Below are positions 1 to 7,714 of a stretch of DNA of 34,158 nt, one piece after another; the first letter of the stretch is position 1, and each line of letters opens with the position of its first letter. The translations under genes and the position numbers were made by a program. The notes beneath the pieces were generated by a model. It was not told where the DNA came from. It did no database searches and saw only the letters and a list, made by a program, of their open reading frames with translations. Origin of the DNA: Mycobacterium sp. E787. Lineage in GTDB: Bacteria; Actinomycetota; Actinomycetes; Mycobacteriales; Mycobacteriaceae. Where the stretch lies: assembly GCF_001668725.1 (NCBI RefSeq), contig NZ_LZKL01000058.1:1-34158 (forward strand), in the 5' to 3' direction.

Positions 1-26
1 ATGAGGACACCTCGCGATAACTGGGC

Positions 27-62
27 TGTCCTCTATGTCGGGAGACATCTGTCCTCTATGTC
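27..62. repeat. IS-end-like repeat, inverted relative to the window's right end
   Basis: The 13-mer TGTCCTCTATGTC occurs twice (27-39 and 50-62), flanking an imperfect palindrome. The reverse complement of 33-62 matches 34095-34124 at 28 of 30 positions, so related copies lie in opposite orientation about 34 kb apart. Short motifs of this kind sit at ends of mycobacterial insertion sequences, but no transposase is present here, so its nature as an IS remnant is inference. Confidence 0.5.
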
Positions 63-309
63 AATGAACCACAGACCTCCGCCACCGCCAACCGAGTCGC
101 GTTGGAACCCCTGACGCGGCCTCGTCCTATTCCTGCTGCAGTCTTCCTCGTGTCGGCATGTCGCTGCCGCGCTGTAGTACCACGGCGTCTGATCTCCGCC
201 AACCGCCATAGGCCGCGGGAAGAATTGCTTGGCTATCAGCCAGTAAAGTGAGCGACGGAGCGATCCCAGGGTGCTCAGGCGAGACAGGAGCCATACGAAT
301 GGGCGTGCA
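63..309. other. Gene-free stretch with no recognised element
   Basis: Between the left repeat and the first credible start I see no convincing coding frame on either strand, no tRNA and no clear promoter. Open frames on the minus strand here have no recognisable domain and run into the first gene antisense. It probably holds the promoter of the two-gene cassette, but I could not identify one. Confidence 0.4.
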
Positions 310-1248
310 GTGACCGAAGGGGCCAGGTTGCTGACAAAGGACCTGCGGGAGGCTATTGAAGATGCGATTCGACGTTCTGCACCGGCCTGGGATGAATTCG
401 TCAACAAGAACAGAGCGCAAATCCCCGACGGTGAGAGACCACCAGACCTCGAGGAGGACGGGCGCCCCGTCGTCATGGCCATGAAGTACACGGCGTCCAG
501 TCGGGCGAAAGACTATCTCTACCCGGCCACGAAGGGGTTTTTCATCGGGAATAAGGACTTTACCTGGGGTAAGGCCGTCTACGTGAATGGGGTTGACGAG
601 CCGCTATCCGGGGCGATCTACGGTCGTGCCGGGTTGGTTTCGTATTTTCGGCCCGTCAACTGGAGGGCGTTCGACGCCCGCGATCCGGATAAGGCGGGGC
701 TGTACCTGGATTGGTTGCACGGTCAACAGGATTATCCGGACGCGGTCCTCACGGTGCATTCCGACCACTTTTTGCACAATTTGCGAACTTATTTTCGCGA
801 GCAATTCTCAATCGACGTGGTCCTCTGTGGCCCGGACGAGTTTGATGATCACACCAATAAGCCCGACCCGCAAACGTGGTACACAGATCCGGCTCATACC
901 TGGCTGGCGGTCAGCGATTGGGTACCAAATACGAACAAAAGAAAGCTCGCGGGAGGCTACTCGCCGACCTTTCGTGACGTACGGCTCACGATTGTCGCCG
1001 AGGAGGAGTTCGCCATGCCTCCCGATCCGGATCCAAGCCTGCCCCGCCCACGATTCCCAGCGTCCCGCATTGCGCAACTGGGAGTCAGTCGAGTGGGGCC
1101 GTCACTGGTCTTCGGTGGATCGGCGCCATGGTCGACCGCCGTCTTGCTGCCGACCGGGCCAGGAGGTTCGCTTCAACGCCATCCGCCTGCGCCGACCAGC
1201 GTGCAGGAAGCTTACTGGCGGCGTGAAATCGTGCGGGTTCAGTCATGA
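310..1248 (+). CDS. Hypothetical protein, first gene of a two-gene cassette
   Basis: I do not recognise this protein. From GTG 310 it has 312 residues; an upstream GTG at 271 in the same frame would add 13. There is no signal peptide or membrane segment. The central part holds a T-W-G-K-A-V-Y-V segment followed by S-G-A-I-Y-G-R. That weakly recalls the W-G-K-G-I-Y-F strand of ADP-ribosyltransferase folds, but the rest of the signature is not evident, so this is only a lead. The C-terminal third is proline-rich and looks disordered. The stop overlaps the next start by four bases (ATGA), indicating translational coupling. Two sampled 60-base lines (541 and 781) are 52-53% G+C, against 72% at 16681-16740, suggesting acquisition by transfer. 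Confidence 0.6.
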   Translation: MTEGARLLTKDLREAIEDAIRRSAPAWDEFVNKNRAQIPDGERPPDLEEDGRPVVMAMKYTASSRAKDYLYPATKGFFIGNKDFTWGKAVYVNGVDEPLSGAIYGRAGLVSYFRPVNWRAFDARDPDKAGLYLDWLHGQQDYPDAVLTVHSDHFLHNLRTYFREQFSIDVVLCGPDEFDDHTNKPDPQTWYTDPAHTWLAVSDWVPNTNKRKLAGGYSPTFRDVRLTIVAEEEFAMPPDPDPSLPRPRFPASRIAQLGVSRVGPSLVFGGSAPWSTAVLLPTGPGGSLQRHPPAPTSVQEAYWRREIVRVQS

Positions 1249-1850
1249 GGCTGATTCCGCTTGCTGCGCCGCTGATTCGCCTCGCGGCAGTCGATGACGA
1301 TTACGCGCAGGACCTGCACGACGCCGTCGATGCCGACCGGGACACATTAATGAGTGGGCTCGTTGAAGCCGAGGTCGGGCAGGCCGATCTCGCCGAACTG
1401 ACGCCGCCCCAGTGGCAGTGGTACGCGACCTGGCGGCAGGAGCGGGGCGGTGGGCTTAACCGCGTCTTGCTGGACCACCTCGCGGCCTCCGCCTCAACAC
1501 GATTCGCGCGGTTCCAGGTCCGCGAGCTTGTGCTGCGCGATCCAGAAACAAACGCGGCGGCGCCATTGGCCATGGATCCTGCAGCAGAGGTGGTAGGTGT
1601 CGTCGGATTGGAGTGGCTCAGCGAACAGGCGCGGGGCACAGAAAGCGACAACGAAGCGCTTGAGCTGATGCGCGATTCGCTCCAATGCGCGACTGCGGCC
1701 TCCTGGTTCCTGCTGAGGCAACTGACGTTCGGGAGGGACGATCGCAGCGATTTGGTGAGGACGCGGCTCGACGAGATCGCGGAGGACGGTCGCATTACAG
1801 CTCGCTGGTATGAGCGCGGTATCGAACCGGAACAGGGCGAAGGATACTGA
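1245..1850 (+). CDS. Hypothetical protein, second gene of the cassette
   Basis: A 201-residue soluble protein of unknown function, starting at ATG 1245 inside the stop of the preceding gene. It is rich in Asp, Glu, Leu and Ala with long predicted helices and no cysteine-metal motif. The first residues (M-R-L-I-P-L-A-A-P-L-I-R-L-A-A) form a short hydrophobic stretch that is too weak and too Arg-interrupted to call a signal peptide. The overlap makes it a probable partner, chaperone or immunity-type companion of the upstream product; that role is inference from arrangement only. It ends just before a hairpin shared with the convergent gene on the other strand. Confidence 0.6.
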   Translation: MRLIPLAAPLIRLAAVDDDYAQDLHDAVDADRDTLMSGLVEAEVGQADLAELTPPQWQWYATWRQERGGGLNRVLLDHLAASASTRFARFQVRELVLRDPETNAAAPLAMDPAAEVVGVVGLEWLSEQARGTESDNEALELMRDSLQCATAASWFLLRQLTFGRDDRSDLVRTRLDEIAEDGRITARWYERGIEPEQGEGY

Positions 1851-1855
1851 AAATA

Positions 1856-1877
1856 GGCGGCCGCTGCAGGGGCCGCC
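1856..1877. terminator. Hairpin between convergent genes
   Basis: GGCGGCC (1856-1862) pairs with GGCCGCC (1871-1877) around an 8-base loop. Read on the minus strand the stem is followed by TATTTTC, so it resembles an intrinsic terminator for the minus-strand gene ending at 1885. It may also help end the plus-strand cassette. Confidence 0.55.
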
Positions 1878-1884
1878 GCGCGAA

Positions 1885-2988
1885 TCAGTGCAGGGTCGGC
1901 GCGTACCGCAGCACCGCGCCGACGCCGTCGGCCGGTGCGACCCGCTCGCCGGCGTGCAGCAGCGACGCCCCGACCGACACCGCCAACAGCGGCAGCGCCT
2001 CGTCGGCGCGCAGCGTCTTGGCGGGCGCGGCGCCCTGCTCGGACAGCACGTTCTCGTTGGGTGCGATCGTCGTCACGTCGTCGTCGGTCACGACGGTGGC
2101 ATCTCCGAGGTCCCCGACGATCAGCGTCTCCACCGCGCCCTGGCGCAACGCCGAGCAGACGGCGTCGAGACCCTCGGCGGCCAGACCGGATTGCCGGCCG
2201 AGCTCGGCGGTGAAGCGCTGCGCGGCGTCGTCGATCGTGCGCGATTGGCGGTTGACGAATTCGGCCTCGATGGCGTCCTCGACCTCGCCGAAGTCGTGAC
2301 CGCTGTGCCGCGCCCCGACCTCGAGCGCCACCGCGCGCTCATGCAACCGCTCCGGCAGGGCGGTCATCAAGTCCGACCGCGACCGCACCTCCCCGACGAC
2401 GAAGATCACGTCGCCCCCCTTCTCGACGAGCTCTGCGACCCGGTCGGCCACAGCGCGTACGTTCTTGCGGGCGGCCTCGTCGCTGCGCAGTTGCGGGTCG
2501 CCGTATCCCGCGGTCTCCGCACCGGCGGCGTGGTGCACCGGGTGGCCGCCGCCGTCGACGGATTCCGAGCGCAGCGTGCCGCCGATGTGGGTGGTGATGT
2601 CGGCGCCGCTGTGGTCGACCTCGACCAGCACGTAGTCGGGGTGATCGAAGCTGTGCTCGAGAATCGGCACCAGATAAGGCAATTCGGACACGCGGACGAT
2701 GGTGCTCGCCGGGGGCCCCGCCAGATGCTCGTTGATCACCACACCGTCGGCACCGGCGATCACCGCGCGCCCGCTGCGGCCGATCGGCGGGCGCAGTTTG
2801 AGCACCGCGTCCCCGATGCCGTCGATGACGGCACGATCGGCGCGCTGGCTTTCGAGTTCTTCGCGCACCGCCCGCCACTTCAGTTCGAGCTGGGCCTCGG
2901 CGTCGTGAGTGTCGTGCGAGTCGTCGAAGTAGACCGACGCGAACGGGCCGGGCGCGTCCAGCAGCCTACGGAAGCGGTCGGAATTCAT
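1885..2988 (-). CDS. Rv2629-like protein with a release-factor-like fold (baeRF family 2)
   Basis: A 367-residue cytoplasmic protein whose start resembles M. tuberculosis Rv2629: G-P-F-A-S-V-Y-F-D-D-S-H-D-T near residue 14, then V-D-H-T/S-G-A-D, G-E-V-R-S-R-(T/S)-D-L, T-L-I-V-G-(E/D)-L-G-(E/D)-A-T-V-V and a C-terminal D-G-V-G-A-(V/L)-L-R-Y-A. This belongs to the bacterial archaeo-eukaryotic release factor family, thought to act at the ribosome, though the biochemical role is not settled. Rv2629 is known as a dormancy-associated gene in M. tuberculosis; that is family knowledge, not visible here. I chose ATG 2988 over the longer in-frame TTG 3021 because homology starts there. It is the last gene of a minus-strand run and ends at the hairpin at 1856-1877. 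Confidence 0.8.
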   Translation of the reverse strand: MNSDRFRRLLDAPGPFASVYFDDSHDTHDAEAQLELKWRAVREELESQRADRAVIDGIGDAVLKLRPPIGRSGRAVIAGADGVVINEHLAGPPASTIVRVSELPYLVPILEHSFDHPDYVLVEVDHSGADITTHIGGTLRSESVDGGGHPVHHAAGAETAGYGDPQLRSDEAARKNVRAVADRVAELVEKGGDVIFVVGEVRSRSDLMTALPERLHERAVALEVGARHSGHDFGEVEDAIEAEFVNRQSRTIDDAAQRFTAELGRQSGLAAEGLDAVCSALRQGAVETLIVGDLGDATVVTDDDVTTIAPNENVLSEQGAAPAKTLRADEALPLLAVSVGASLLHAGERVAPADGVGAVLRYAPTLH

Positions 2989-3024
2989 GCGAAATTGGTT
3001 GCCCTGCTCGTCGGGAGACAAACA

Positions 3025-3216
3025 CTAGTAGCTGCGATCGCCCTCGCTGCTGTCGAAGAAGTGCCAGTCGCCGTCGTGCTCGACTTCCATGCGCCAGCCA
3101 AGCTCGTTGCCCTCGACCGCATCGTCGGCAAACCACGCGTGCGCCTTGTCGGCGCTGTCGATGTCCTTGGTCGCGACGACGTCGCCCTTCGGGTTGAGCA
3201 CTCGGTAGGTAGCCAT
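3025..3216 (-). CDS. Small conserved hypothetical protein (63 aa)
   Basis: Starts at ATG 3216 with M-A-T-Y-R-V-L-N-P-K-G. The protein is acidic, rich in Asp, Glu and Trp, and has no membrane segment or cysteine. Alternating hydrophobic residues suggest a small alpha/beta fold with strands at both ends (Y-R-V-L and W-R-M-E-V-E / D-W-H-F-F). I do not recognise the family with certainty. It lies 29 bases after lipE and 36 bases before the Rv2629-like gene, all on the same strand, so it is probably co-transcribed. An upstream start at 3249 would add 11 residues with no similarity to the rest. Confidence 0.65.
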   Translation of the reverse strand: MATYRVLNPKGDVVATKDIDSADKAHAWFADDAVEGNELGWRMEVEHDGDWHFFDSSEGDRSY

Positions 3217-3245
3217 GTCGGCAGAGTTCCCAGCGCCGCGCGGGC

Positions 3246-4481
3246 TCAACCGGTCGGAATCTCGCGGGCGATGGCATCCATCAGGGCGGTGTAGCGGCCG
3301 ATTTCGGGATCCCGGCCCGGCTTGCCGCTGCTGATCACGCCGGCGGCCAGGCTGCGCTCCGGGTCGGCCCAGATCGCGATGTTGGCCAGGCCGAGGTTGC
3401 CGAACGCCTTAGGCGCGTTGTGCCCGAACGGCCCGAAGCGCTTGGTACCGAGCATGTATCCGGTGCCCCACCGGGCCGGCCGCAGGCCGACGGCGAAATC
3501 GGGGCGCAGGCGCCGGCACTCCTGCACCGCACCGTACATGCGCTCCGGGCTGATGATCCGCACGCCGTCGAGTTCGCCGCCGCGGCGCCACATTTCGGCG
3601 AAGCGCGACAACTCGTTCGCGGTCGAGATGGTGTTCGACGACGGCACCACGGTGGACAGGAACGCCGGGGTGTTGGTGTACGGGATGATCTCGTGCACCG
3701 TCCCGCCGATGGCCTTGCGGAAGAGCGCCGCGATCACCGGCGGCAGGGGTTTCCCGGTGGCGTGGCTCGGCGCGACCAGCGGGATGTCCTGTTTGGCGAC
3801 ACCGAAGTTGGTCCAGCGGAAGCCCAGCGGGTCGAGAATCTCGGCGGCCAGGATTTCGCGGATGTCCTTGCCGGTGGCGGCGTAGACGATTTCGCGCATC
3901 AGCGGGCCCCAGGTGAGCGCGTGGTAGATGTGCACCAGACCCGGCCGGTACAGCGGCCGCAGCTTACCGAGCTGTTCCTGCGCGTACTCGTGGTCGTCCG
4001 CCCGGCGCAGGTCCGGCTTGGGCCCGGTGGGGAACGGGACACCCGCGCTGTGGGTCAGCACGTGCCGGATCGTGGTGCGGTGCTTGCCGTGGCTGGTGTA
4101 GCTGGGGATGTACTCGCAGACCCGGTCGTCGAGCGCGAAGTGCCCCTGTTCGACGAGCATGTGCACGACGGTCGCGGTGATGCCCTTGGCCGCCGAGTAG
4201 ACGCAGAACGGCGTGTCGGTGGTGACGGGCTTCTTTTCGGCGCCGGGCGGGTCTGTTGGTGCGTTGCCCCAGCCGTGGCCGATCGCGCGGTTGAGCACGA
4301 CGCGACCGCGATGCCGGATGGCCAGCTGGATGGCGGGGTGAAAGCCGGCCTGGTACCAGTGCCGCGCGGCCCCCCAGATCCGTTCGACGGCCGCGCTGTC
4401 GACCTGGGAGTGGTCCTCGTCGCCGATCGTCGTCACGGAGTCCAGGTCGGCCGGAACGCGGATTCTGCCGTCGGGAGTCAC
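3246..4481 (-). CDS. lipE: LipE, serine beta-lactamase-fold esterase/lipase
   Basis: A 411-residue protein of the class C beta-lactamase / esterase group (M. tuberculosis LipE, Rv3775, about 415 aa). The catalytic S-x-x-K is seen as V-Y-S-A-A-K-G, in the N-terminal third, followed by the T-H-S-A-G-V-P motif and the Y-H-A tyrosine segment typical of the fold. It should hydrolyse short or medium acyl esters. No signal peptide is obvious. The start GTG 4481 follows the echA21 stop by 26 bases. A much longer frame runs upstream but overlaps echA21 antisense-free in another frame and lacks homology. The neighbourhood with echA21 suggests acyl-chain or steroid-like ester turnover; the real substrate cannot be read from the sequence. 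Confidence 0.88.
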   Translation of the reverse strand: MTPDGRIRVPADLDSVTTIGDEDHSQVDSAAVERIWGAARHWYQAGFHPAIQLAIRHRGRVVLNRAIGHGWGNAPTDPPGAEKKPVTTDTPFCVYSAAKGITATVVHMLVEQGHFALDDRVCEYIPSYTSHGKHRTTIRHVLTHSAGVPFPTGPKPDLRRADDHEYAQEQLGKLRPLYRPGLVHIYHALTWGPLMREIVYAATGKDIREILAAEILDPLGFRWTNFGVAKQDIPLVAPSHATGKPLPPVIAALFRKAIGGTVHEIIPYTNTPAFLSTVVPSSNTISTANELSRFAEMWRRGGELDGVRIISPERMYGAVQECRRLRPDFAVGLRPARWGTGYMLGTKRFGPFGHNAPKAFGNLGLANIAIWADPERSLAAGVISSGKPGRDPEIGRYTALMDAIAREIPTG

Positions 4482-4507
4482 TTCCGCGAGAGTAGCCGAG
4501 GGTCGCG

Positions 4508-5332
4508 CTACTCCCCGGTGAACTGCGGCGGGCGCTTGGCGAACGTCGCCGAGATGCCCTCGGTCAGGTCCTTGGACGGCAGGAACGCCGCGTTCCAGGC
4601 CGCGACGTAGCGCAGGCTCTCCGACACCGCCGCGGCGCGCTGCTGCTCGAGGACGTCCTTGATGCCGTTGACCGTCAGGGGTGGGTTGGCGGCGATCTCG
4701 GCGGCGGTGGCGTGGGCGGCGGCCAGCGTGGCGTCGGCGTCGGCGTAGACGTCGTTGACCAGGCCGATCTTCTCGGCGCGGGCCGCGTCGATGTCCTTGC
4801 CGGTCAGCGCCAGCTCGCGCAGGTGTCCGTCGTTCAGGATCAGCGGCAGCCGGGCGAGGCTGCCGACGTCGGCGACGATGGCGAGCTTGACTTCCCGCAC
4901 CGAGAACTTGGCGTCGGCGCTGGCGTAGCGGATGTCCACCGCGGAGATCAGGTCGACGCCGCCGCCGATGCACCAGCCGTGCACTGACGCGATGGTCGGC
5001 GTCCGGCAGTCCGCGACGGCCGTGATCGCGCCCTGCATGCGCTTGACCTCGCGGTGGAAGACGGCGCGAGGGCCGGCCAGCGCGTCACCGGAGAGCAGCG
5101 GCGTGAAGGATCCGCCCATCGCGGGCACGTCCAGGCCGTAGCTGAAGTTCTTGCCCGATCCGGTGATCACGATCGCCCGCACCTCGGGGTCGGCGTCCAG
5201 CGCCGCGAACACCTCCGGCATCTCCGACCAGAACCCGGGCCCCATCGCGTTGCCCTTGCCCGGCCCGATCAGCGTCACCTGTGCAACGTGGTCTTTCGTT
5301 TCGATGGTGACGGATTCGTATGTTTCGCCCAT
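4508..5332 (-). CDS. echA21: EchA21, crotonase-family enzyme, probably a dienoyl-CoA isomerase
   Basis: The 274 residues match the expected length of EchA21 (Rv3774). Crotonase oxyanion segments are present: G-S-G-K-N-F-S-Y-G-L-D and H-G-W-C-I-G-G-G-V-D-L. The active-site stretch reads S-A-V-D-I-R-Y-A, then V-R-E-V-K-L-A-I-V-A-D-V-G-S-L-A-R-L-P. This is the pattern of delta3,5-delta2,4-dienoyl-CoA isomerase (ECH1), with its Asp/Glu/Asp triad, rather than of hydratases. So it probably moves double bonds during beta-oxidation of unsaturated acyl chains; the reaction is inferred. It heads the minus-strand run echA21-lipE-63 aa-Rv2629-like. Start ATG 5332 lies six bases after a TACGGT -10 box, which suggests a leaderless mRNA. 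Confidence 0.88.
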   Translation of the reverse strand: MGETYESVTIETKDHVAQVTLIGPGKGNAMGPGFWSEMPEVFAALDADPEVRAIVITGSGKNFSYGLDVPAMGGSFTPLLSGDALAGPRAVFHREVKRMQGAITAVADCRTPTIASVHGWCIGGGVDLISAVDIRYASADAKFSVREVKLAIVADVGSLARLPLILNDGHLRELALTGKDIDAARAEKIGLVNDVYADADATLAAAHATAAEIAANPPLTVNGIKDVLEQQRAAAVSESLRYVAAWNAAFLPSKDLTEGISATFAKRPPQFTGE

Positions 5333-5338
5333 CAGCAG

Positions 5339-5348
5339 ACCGTAGCGT
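5339..5348. promoter_or_regulatory. Overlapping divergent -10 boxes
   Basis: Plus strand: TAGCGT at 5343-5348, seven bases before ATG 5356. Minus strand: TACGGT from 5344 to 5339, six bases before the echA21 ATG at 5332. Both fit the mycobacterial TANNNT -10 consensus at a distance that puts transcription start on the initiator codon. The boxes share positions 5343-5344. This is motif reading, not mapped start sites. Confidence 0.5.
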
Positions 5349-5355
5349 GGCAAAC

Positions 5356-5940
5356 ATGGCTCCCGACTTGCGACCCGGACCTCATTCGCCGCCCACCGAC
5401 GAGCTGCACAGCGCCGAGGACACGCTGGCCGTGCTGCAGCGGGCGGTGCATCCGATCGCCACCGACGACCTGGCGAAGCCGACGCCGTGCACCGAGTTCG
5501 ACGTCGCGGCCCTGACCGCCCATCTGCTGAAGTCGATCTCGGGCCTTGGCGGCATGGTGGGTGCGGAACTTCCGGAGCGCGACGAAAGCGAATCGGTGGA
5601 GCGGCAGGTCATCGCCGCGGCCCGGCCGGCCGTGGACGCCTGGCACCGGCGCGGCCTCGACGGCACCGTGCCGTTCGGCAAGGGTGAGATGCCGGCCGCG
5701 GCGGCATGCGGCATCCTGTCACTCGAATTCCTGGTCCACGCTTGGGACTACGCCGCGGCCGTGGGCCACGAACTCAACGCCCCCGAGCCGCTCTCGGAGT
5801 ACGTGCTCGGGCTGGCGCACCAGATCATCAGGCCGGAGATCCGCGCCGGGGCCGGGTTCGACGACCCGGTCGAGGCGCCCCCGGACGCCGGCGCGCTGGA
5901 ACAGCTGATCGCGTTCACCGGCCGCGACCCGGCCCGCTAG
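5356..5940 (+). CDS. MDMPI/DinB-like protein of the TIGR03086 type (Rv3773c homologue)
   Basis: The 194 residues equal the length of Rv3773c. It has the four-helix DinB / mycothiol-dependent maleylpyruvate isomerase N-terminal fold: helix 1 with L-A-V-L-Q-R-A-V, the C-T-E-F-D-V-A-A-L-T-A-H segment, and late H-A-W-D-Y-A. The histidines of these segments commonly bind a divalent metal. Members are annotated as mycothiol-dependent transferases or as metal-binding proteins; the substrate of this one is unknown. ATG 5356 was preferred to the in-frame GTG 5347 because of length and the leaderless -10 spacing. It is divergent from echA21 with only 23 bases between starts. Confidence 0.8.
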   Translation: MAPDLRPGPHSPPTDELHSAEDTLAVLQRAVHPIATDDLAKPTPCTEFDVAALTAHLLKSISGLGGMVGAELPERDESESVERQVIAAARPAVDAWHRRGLDGTVPFGKGEMPAAAACGILSLEFLVHAWDYAAAVGHELNAPEPLSEYVLGLAHQIIRPEIRAGAGFDDPVEAPPDAGALEQLIAFTGRDPAR

Positions 5941-5964
5941 CCACGCGACGGTCCACGCCCCACT

Positions 5965-6058
5965 GAGTGTGCGATGAGGGCTTTGTTAGTGCGTTCAGGG
6001 CGCAATTCGGCCCGGATTCCCGCCGTGGGCTCACACGGAAAGCCCTAGCCGCACACTC
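5965..6058. repeat. Dispersed palindromic intergenic repeat, copy A
   Basis: GAGTGTGCGATGAGGGCTTT (5965-5984) is matched at 17 of 20 positions by the reverse complement of 6039-6058, forming a long imperfect inverted repeat that fills the gap between convergent genes. The same building blocks (GAGTGTG...GAGGGCTTT, then CAGGGCG, then CACAC-GGAAAGCCC) recur at 27269-27363. It may fold into a terminator-like RNA. Confidence 0.65.
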
Positions 6059-6090
6059 AATGCCGTAGATGCACGCTCAAGCGGAAGGAC

Positions 6091-6552
6091 CTACACCCGT
6101 TCGAGGTAGAAGTAGTAATACCGGCCGTCGTCCAGGACGCCCTTGCCGTTCATGATGCCCATCACCGCGTCGTCGTCGATCTTCTTGAAATGGTCGTGCA
6201 CGGGCTGGCCGTCGTAGACCATCGTGGCGGTGACCTCGCCGCGGAAGTGCTCCAGCCAGAGGCTGGCCTCCCCCTTGCCCAGCGCGACGTTGGAGAACTT
6301 GTTCCCGTCGGCGTCCACGCAGACCAGCGGCTGCACGTCGGCGGCGGACTTGAAGGTCTTGCCGAACCAGCCCGCCTTCTCCAATTGGCCGTTCATCCGG
6401 TGGCCGGTGCGGAATTCCCCGCCCTGCCACTCGCCGATCATGCCCTCGATGGTCGCGGGCTCCAGCGTCGCCCAGAAGTCATCCAGCTCGGCATCGGGGA
6501 TGCTGCCGTCGCGTTCCTTGAACTCGGTGAACTTCTTGCGGGCCAGGCTCAT
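6091..6552 (-). CDS. GXWXG / DUF4334 domain protein
   Basis: A 153-residue soluble protein. Residues 35-50 read I-E-G-M-I-G-E-W-Q-G-G-E-F, the GXWXG-domain signature, with a following W-F-G-K-T-F element. The C-terminal half carries the DUF4334 pattern Y-D-G-Q-P-V-H-D-H-F-K-K-I-D-D-D-A-V-M-G. Proteins with this pair look like small lipocalin-like beta barrels; no enzymatic role is established to my knowledge. Its ATG (6552) overlaps the hisC2 stop by four bases, so it is translated from the hisC2 transcript. The C-terminus ends in Y-Y-Y-F-Y-L-E-R-V. A link to histidinol-phosphate metabolism is not implied by the fold. Confidence 0.8.
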   Translation of the reverse strand: MSLARKKFTEFKERDGSIPDAELDDFWATLEPATIEGMIGEWQGGEFRTGHRMNGQLEKAGWFGKTFKSAADVQPLVCVDADGNKFSNVALGKGEASLWLEHFRGEVTATMVYDGQPVHDHFKKIDDDAVMGIMNGKGVLDDGRYYYFYLERV

Positions 6553-7625
6553 TGGTTCTCCTTGATCCATTCGCGGGCAAAGCCCAGCAGGGCGTCGTTC
6601 TCCTCCGGCGCCGCGATGGTGACCCGGACGCCGTCCGGCGCGAACGGGCGGACCACGATGCGGGCGTCGGCGGCCCGCGCCACGAAGTCGACTGTGCGCG
6701 GGCCCAGCGGCAGCCAGACGAAGTTGGCCTGCGACGGCGGCAGGGTGTACCCGGCCGCACGCAACCCGGCGGTGACCCGGGAACGCTCGGCGACCACGGC
6801 ATCGGTGCGGGCCAACAGCTCGTCGGCGGCGTCGAGTGAGGCGATGGCGGCGGCCTGCGAGATGCTGGTCACCGCGAACGGCACGTAGACCTGGTCGAGC
6901 GCGGTGATCACGTCGGGGTGGCCGACCGCGTAGCCGACGCGCAGGCCGGCCAGCCCGTACGCCTTCGAAAAGGTCCGCAGCACAACGACGTTGCTGCGGG
7001 CGCGGGCCAGCTCGAGGCTGTTGGGCGCCATGCCGTCGCGGATGTACTCGACGTAGGCCTCGTCGATCGCGATCAGGATGTGCGGCGGCACGGCCTCGAC
7101 GAACCGGGCCAGCGCGTCCGGGTCGACGACCGTGGACGTCGGGTTGTTGGGGTTGCACACGAAGATCAGCCGCGTGCGGTCGGTGACCGCGGCGAGCATC
7201 CCGTAGAGGTCGAACGCATGGTCGGCCAAGGGCACCTTGACGGAGACGGCACCGGCCACCTGCACCATGGGCGGGTACAGCTCGAAGCTGTGCCATCCCA
7301 TCACCACCTCGTCGCCCGCGGAGGCGGTGATCTGGATGACTTGCTGGCACAGACTGACCGAACCGCAGCTCACCGCGACCTGCTCGGGTGCAAACTCCGC
7401 GGAATTGGTCGAACTGAGGTACTTGGCCAGCGCCGCCTTGAGTTGCACGTGGGCGCTGTCGGGGTAGCGATGAACGCTGTCGGTGGCCCGTTCGATCGCC
7501 GCGCGGACGCTGGGCAGCGGGCCGTGCACGGTCTCGTTGCTGGCCAGCTTGATCGAACCCGGGACGGTTTTACCGGGAACGTAGACCGGAAGCCCGGACA
7601 GCTCGGGTCGCAGGCGGGCGGTCAC
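6549..7625 (-). CDS. hisC2: HisC2-type PLP aminotransferase
   Basis: A 358-residue fold-type I aminotransferase of the histidinol-phosphate group (M. tuberculosis HisC2, Rv3772). The PLP lysine is K221 in the T-F-S-K-A-Y-G-L-A-G-L-R motif; C-N-P-N-N-P-T near 157-163 and D-E-A-Y near 188-191 are the standard PLP-pocket segments. It should use L-glutamate and an imidazole or aromatic 2-oxo acid; in M. tuberculosis HisC2 has been linked to phenylalanine formation, which fits the nearby tyrA. GTG 7625 lies six bases after a TATGCT -10 box, so the transcript is probably leaderless. Confidence 0.92.
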   Translation of the reverse strand: MTARLRPELSGLPVYVPGKTVPGSIKLASNETVHGPLPSVRAAIERATDSVHRYPDSAHVQLKAALAKYLSSTNSAEFAPEQVAVSCGSVSLCQQVIQITASAGDEVVMGWHSFELYPPMVQVAGAVSVKVPLADHAFDLYGMLAAVTDRTRLIFVCNPNNPTSTVVDPDALARFVEAVPPHILIAIDEAYVEYIRDGMAPNSLELARARSNVVVLRTFSKAYGLAGLRVGYAVGHPDVITALDQVYVPFAVTSISQAAAIASLDAADELLARTDAVVAERSRVTAGLRAAGYTLPPSQANFVWLPLGPRTVDFVARAADARIVVRPFAPDGVRVTIAAPEENDALLGFAREWIKENQ

Positions 7626-7631
7626 TTCGAC

Positions 7632-7637
7632 AGCATA
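7632..7637 (-). promoter_or_regulatory. -10 box for leaderless hisC2
   Basis: TATGCT on the minus strand with a six-base spacer to GTG 7625. No ribosome-binding sequence can fit, which favours leaderless initiation. Confidence 0.4.
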
Positions 7638-7714
7638 TGTCGGGGCTGTGTACGCTATGCCTCCGGCGGTTCTCCGGACACCCGAAGGGGTTCGGGTACC
7701 CTCAGGAAGCTGAT

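Noticed and set aside
1810..3294. 494-codon plus-strand open frame
   Set aside because: Antisense to the Rv2629-like gene and the 63-residue gene, which have clear homology. It is a typical high-G+C shadow frame with Arg/Ala/Val-rich content and no domain.
3420..4610. 396-codon plus-strand open frame
   Set aside because: Antisense to lipE, which has S-x-x-K and family length. No recognisable motif.
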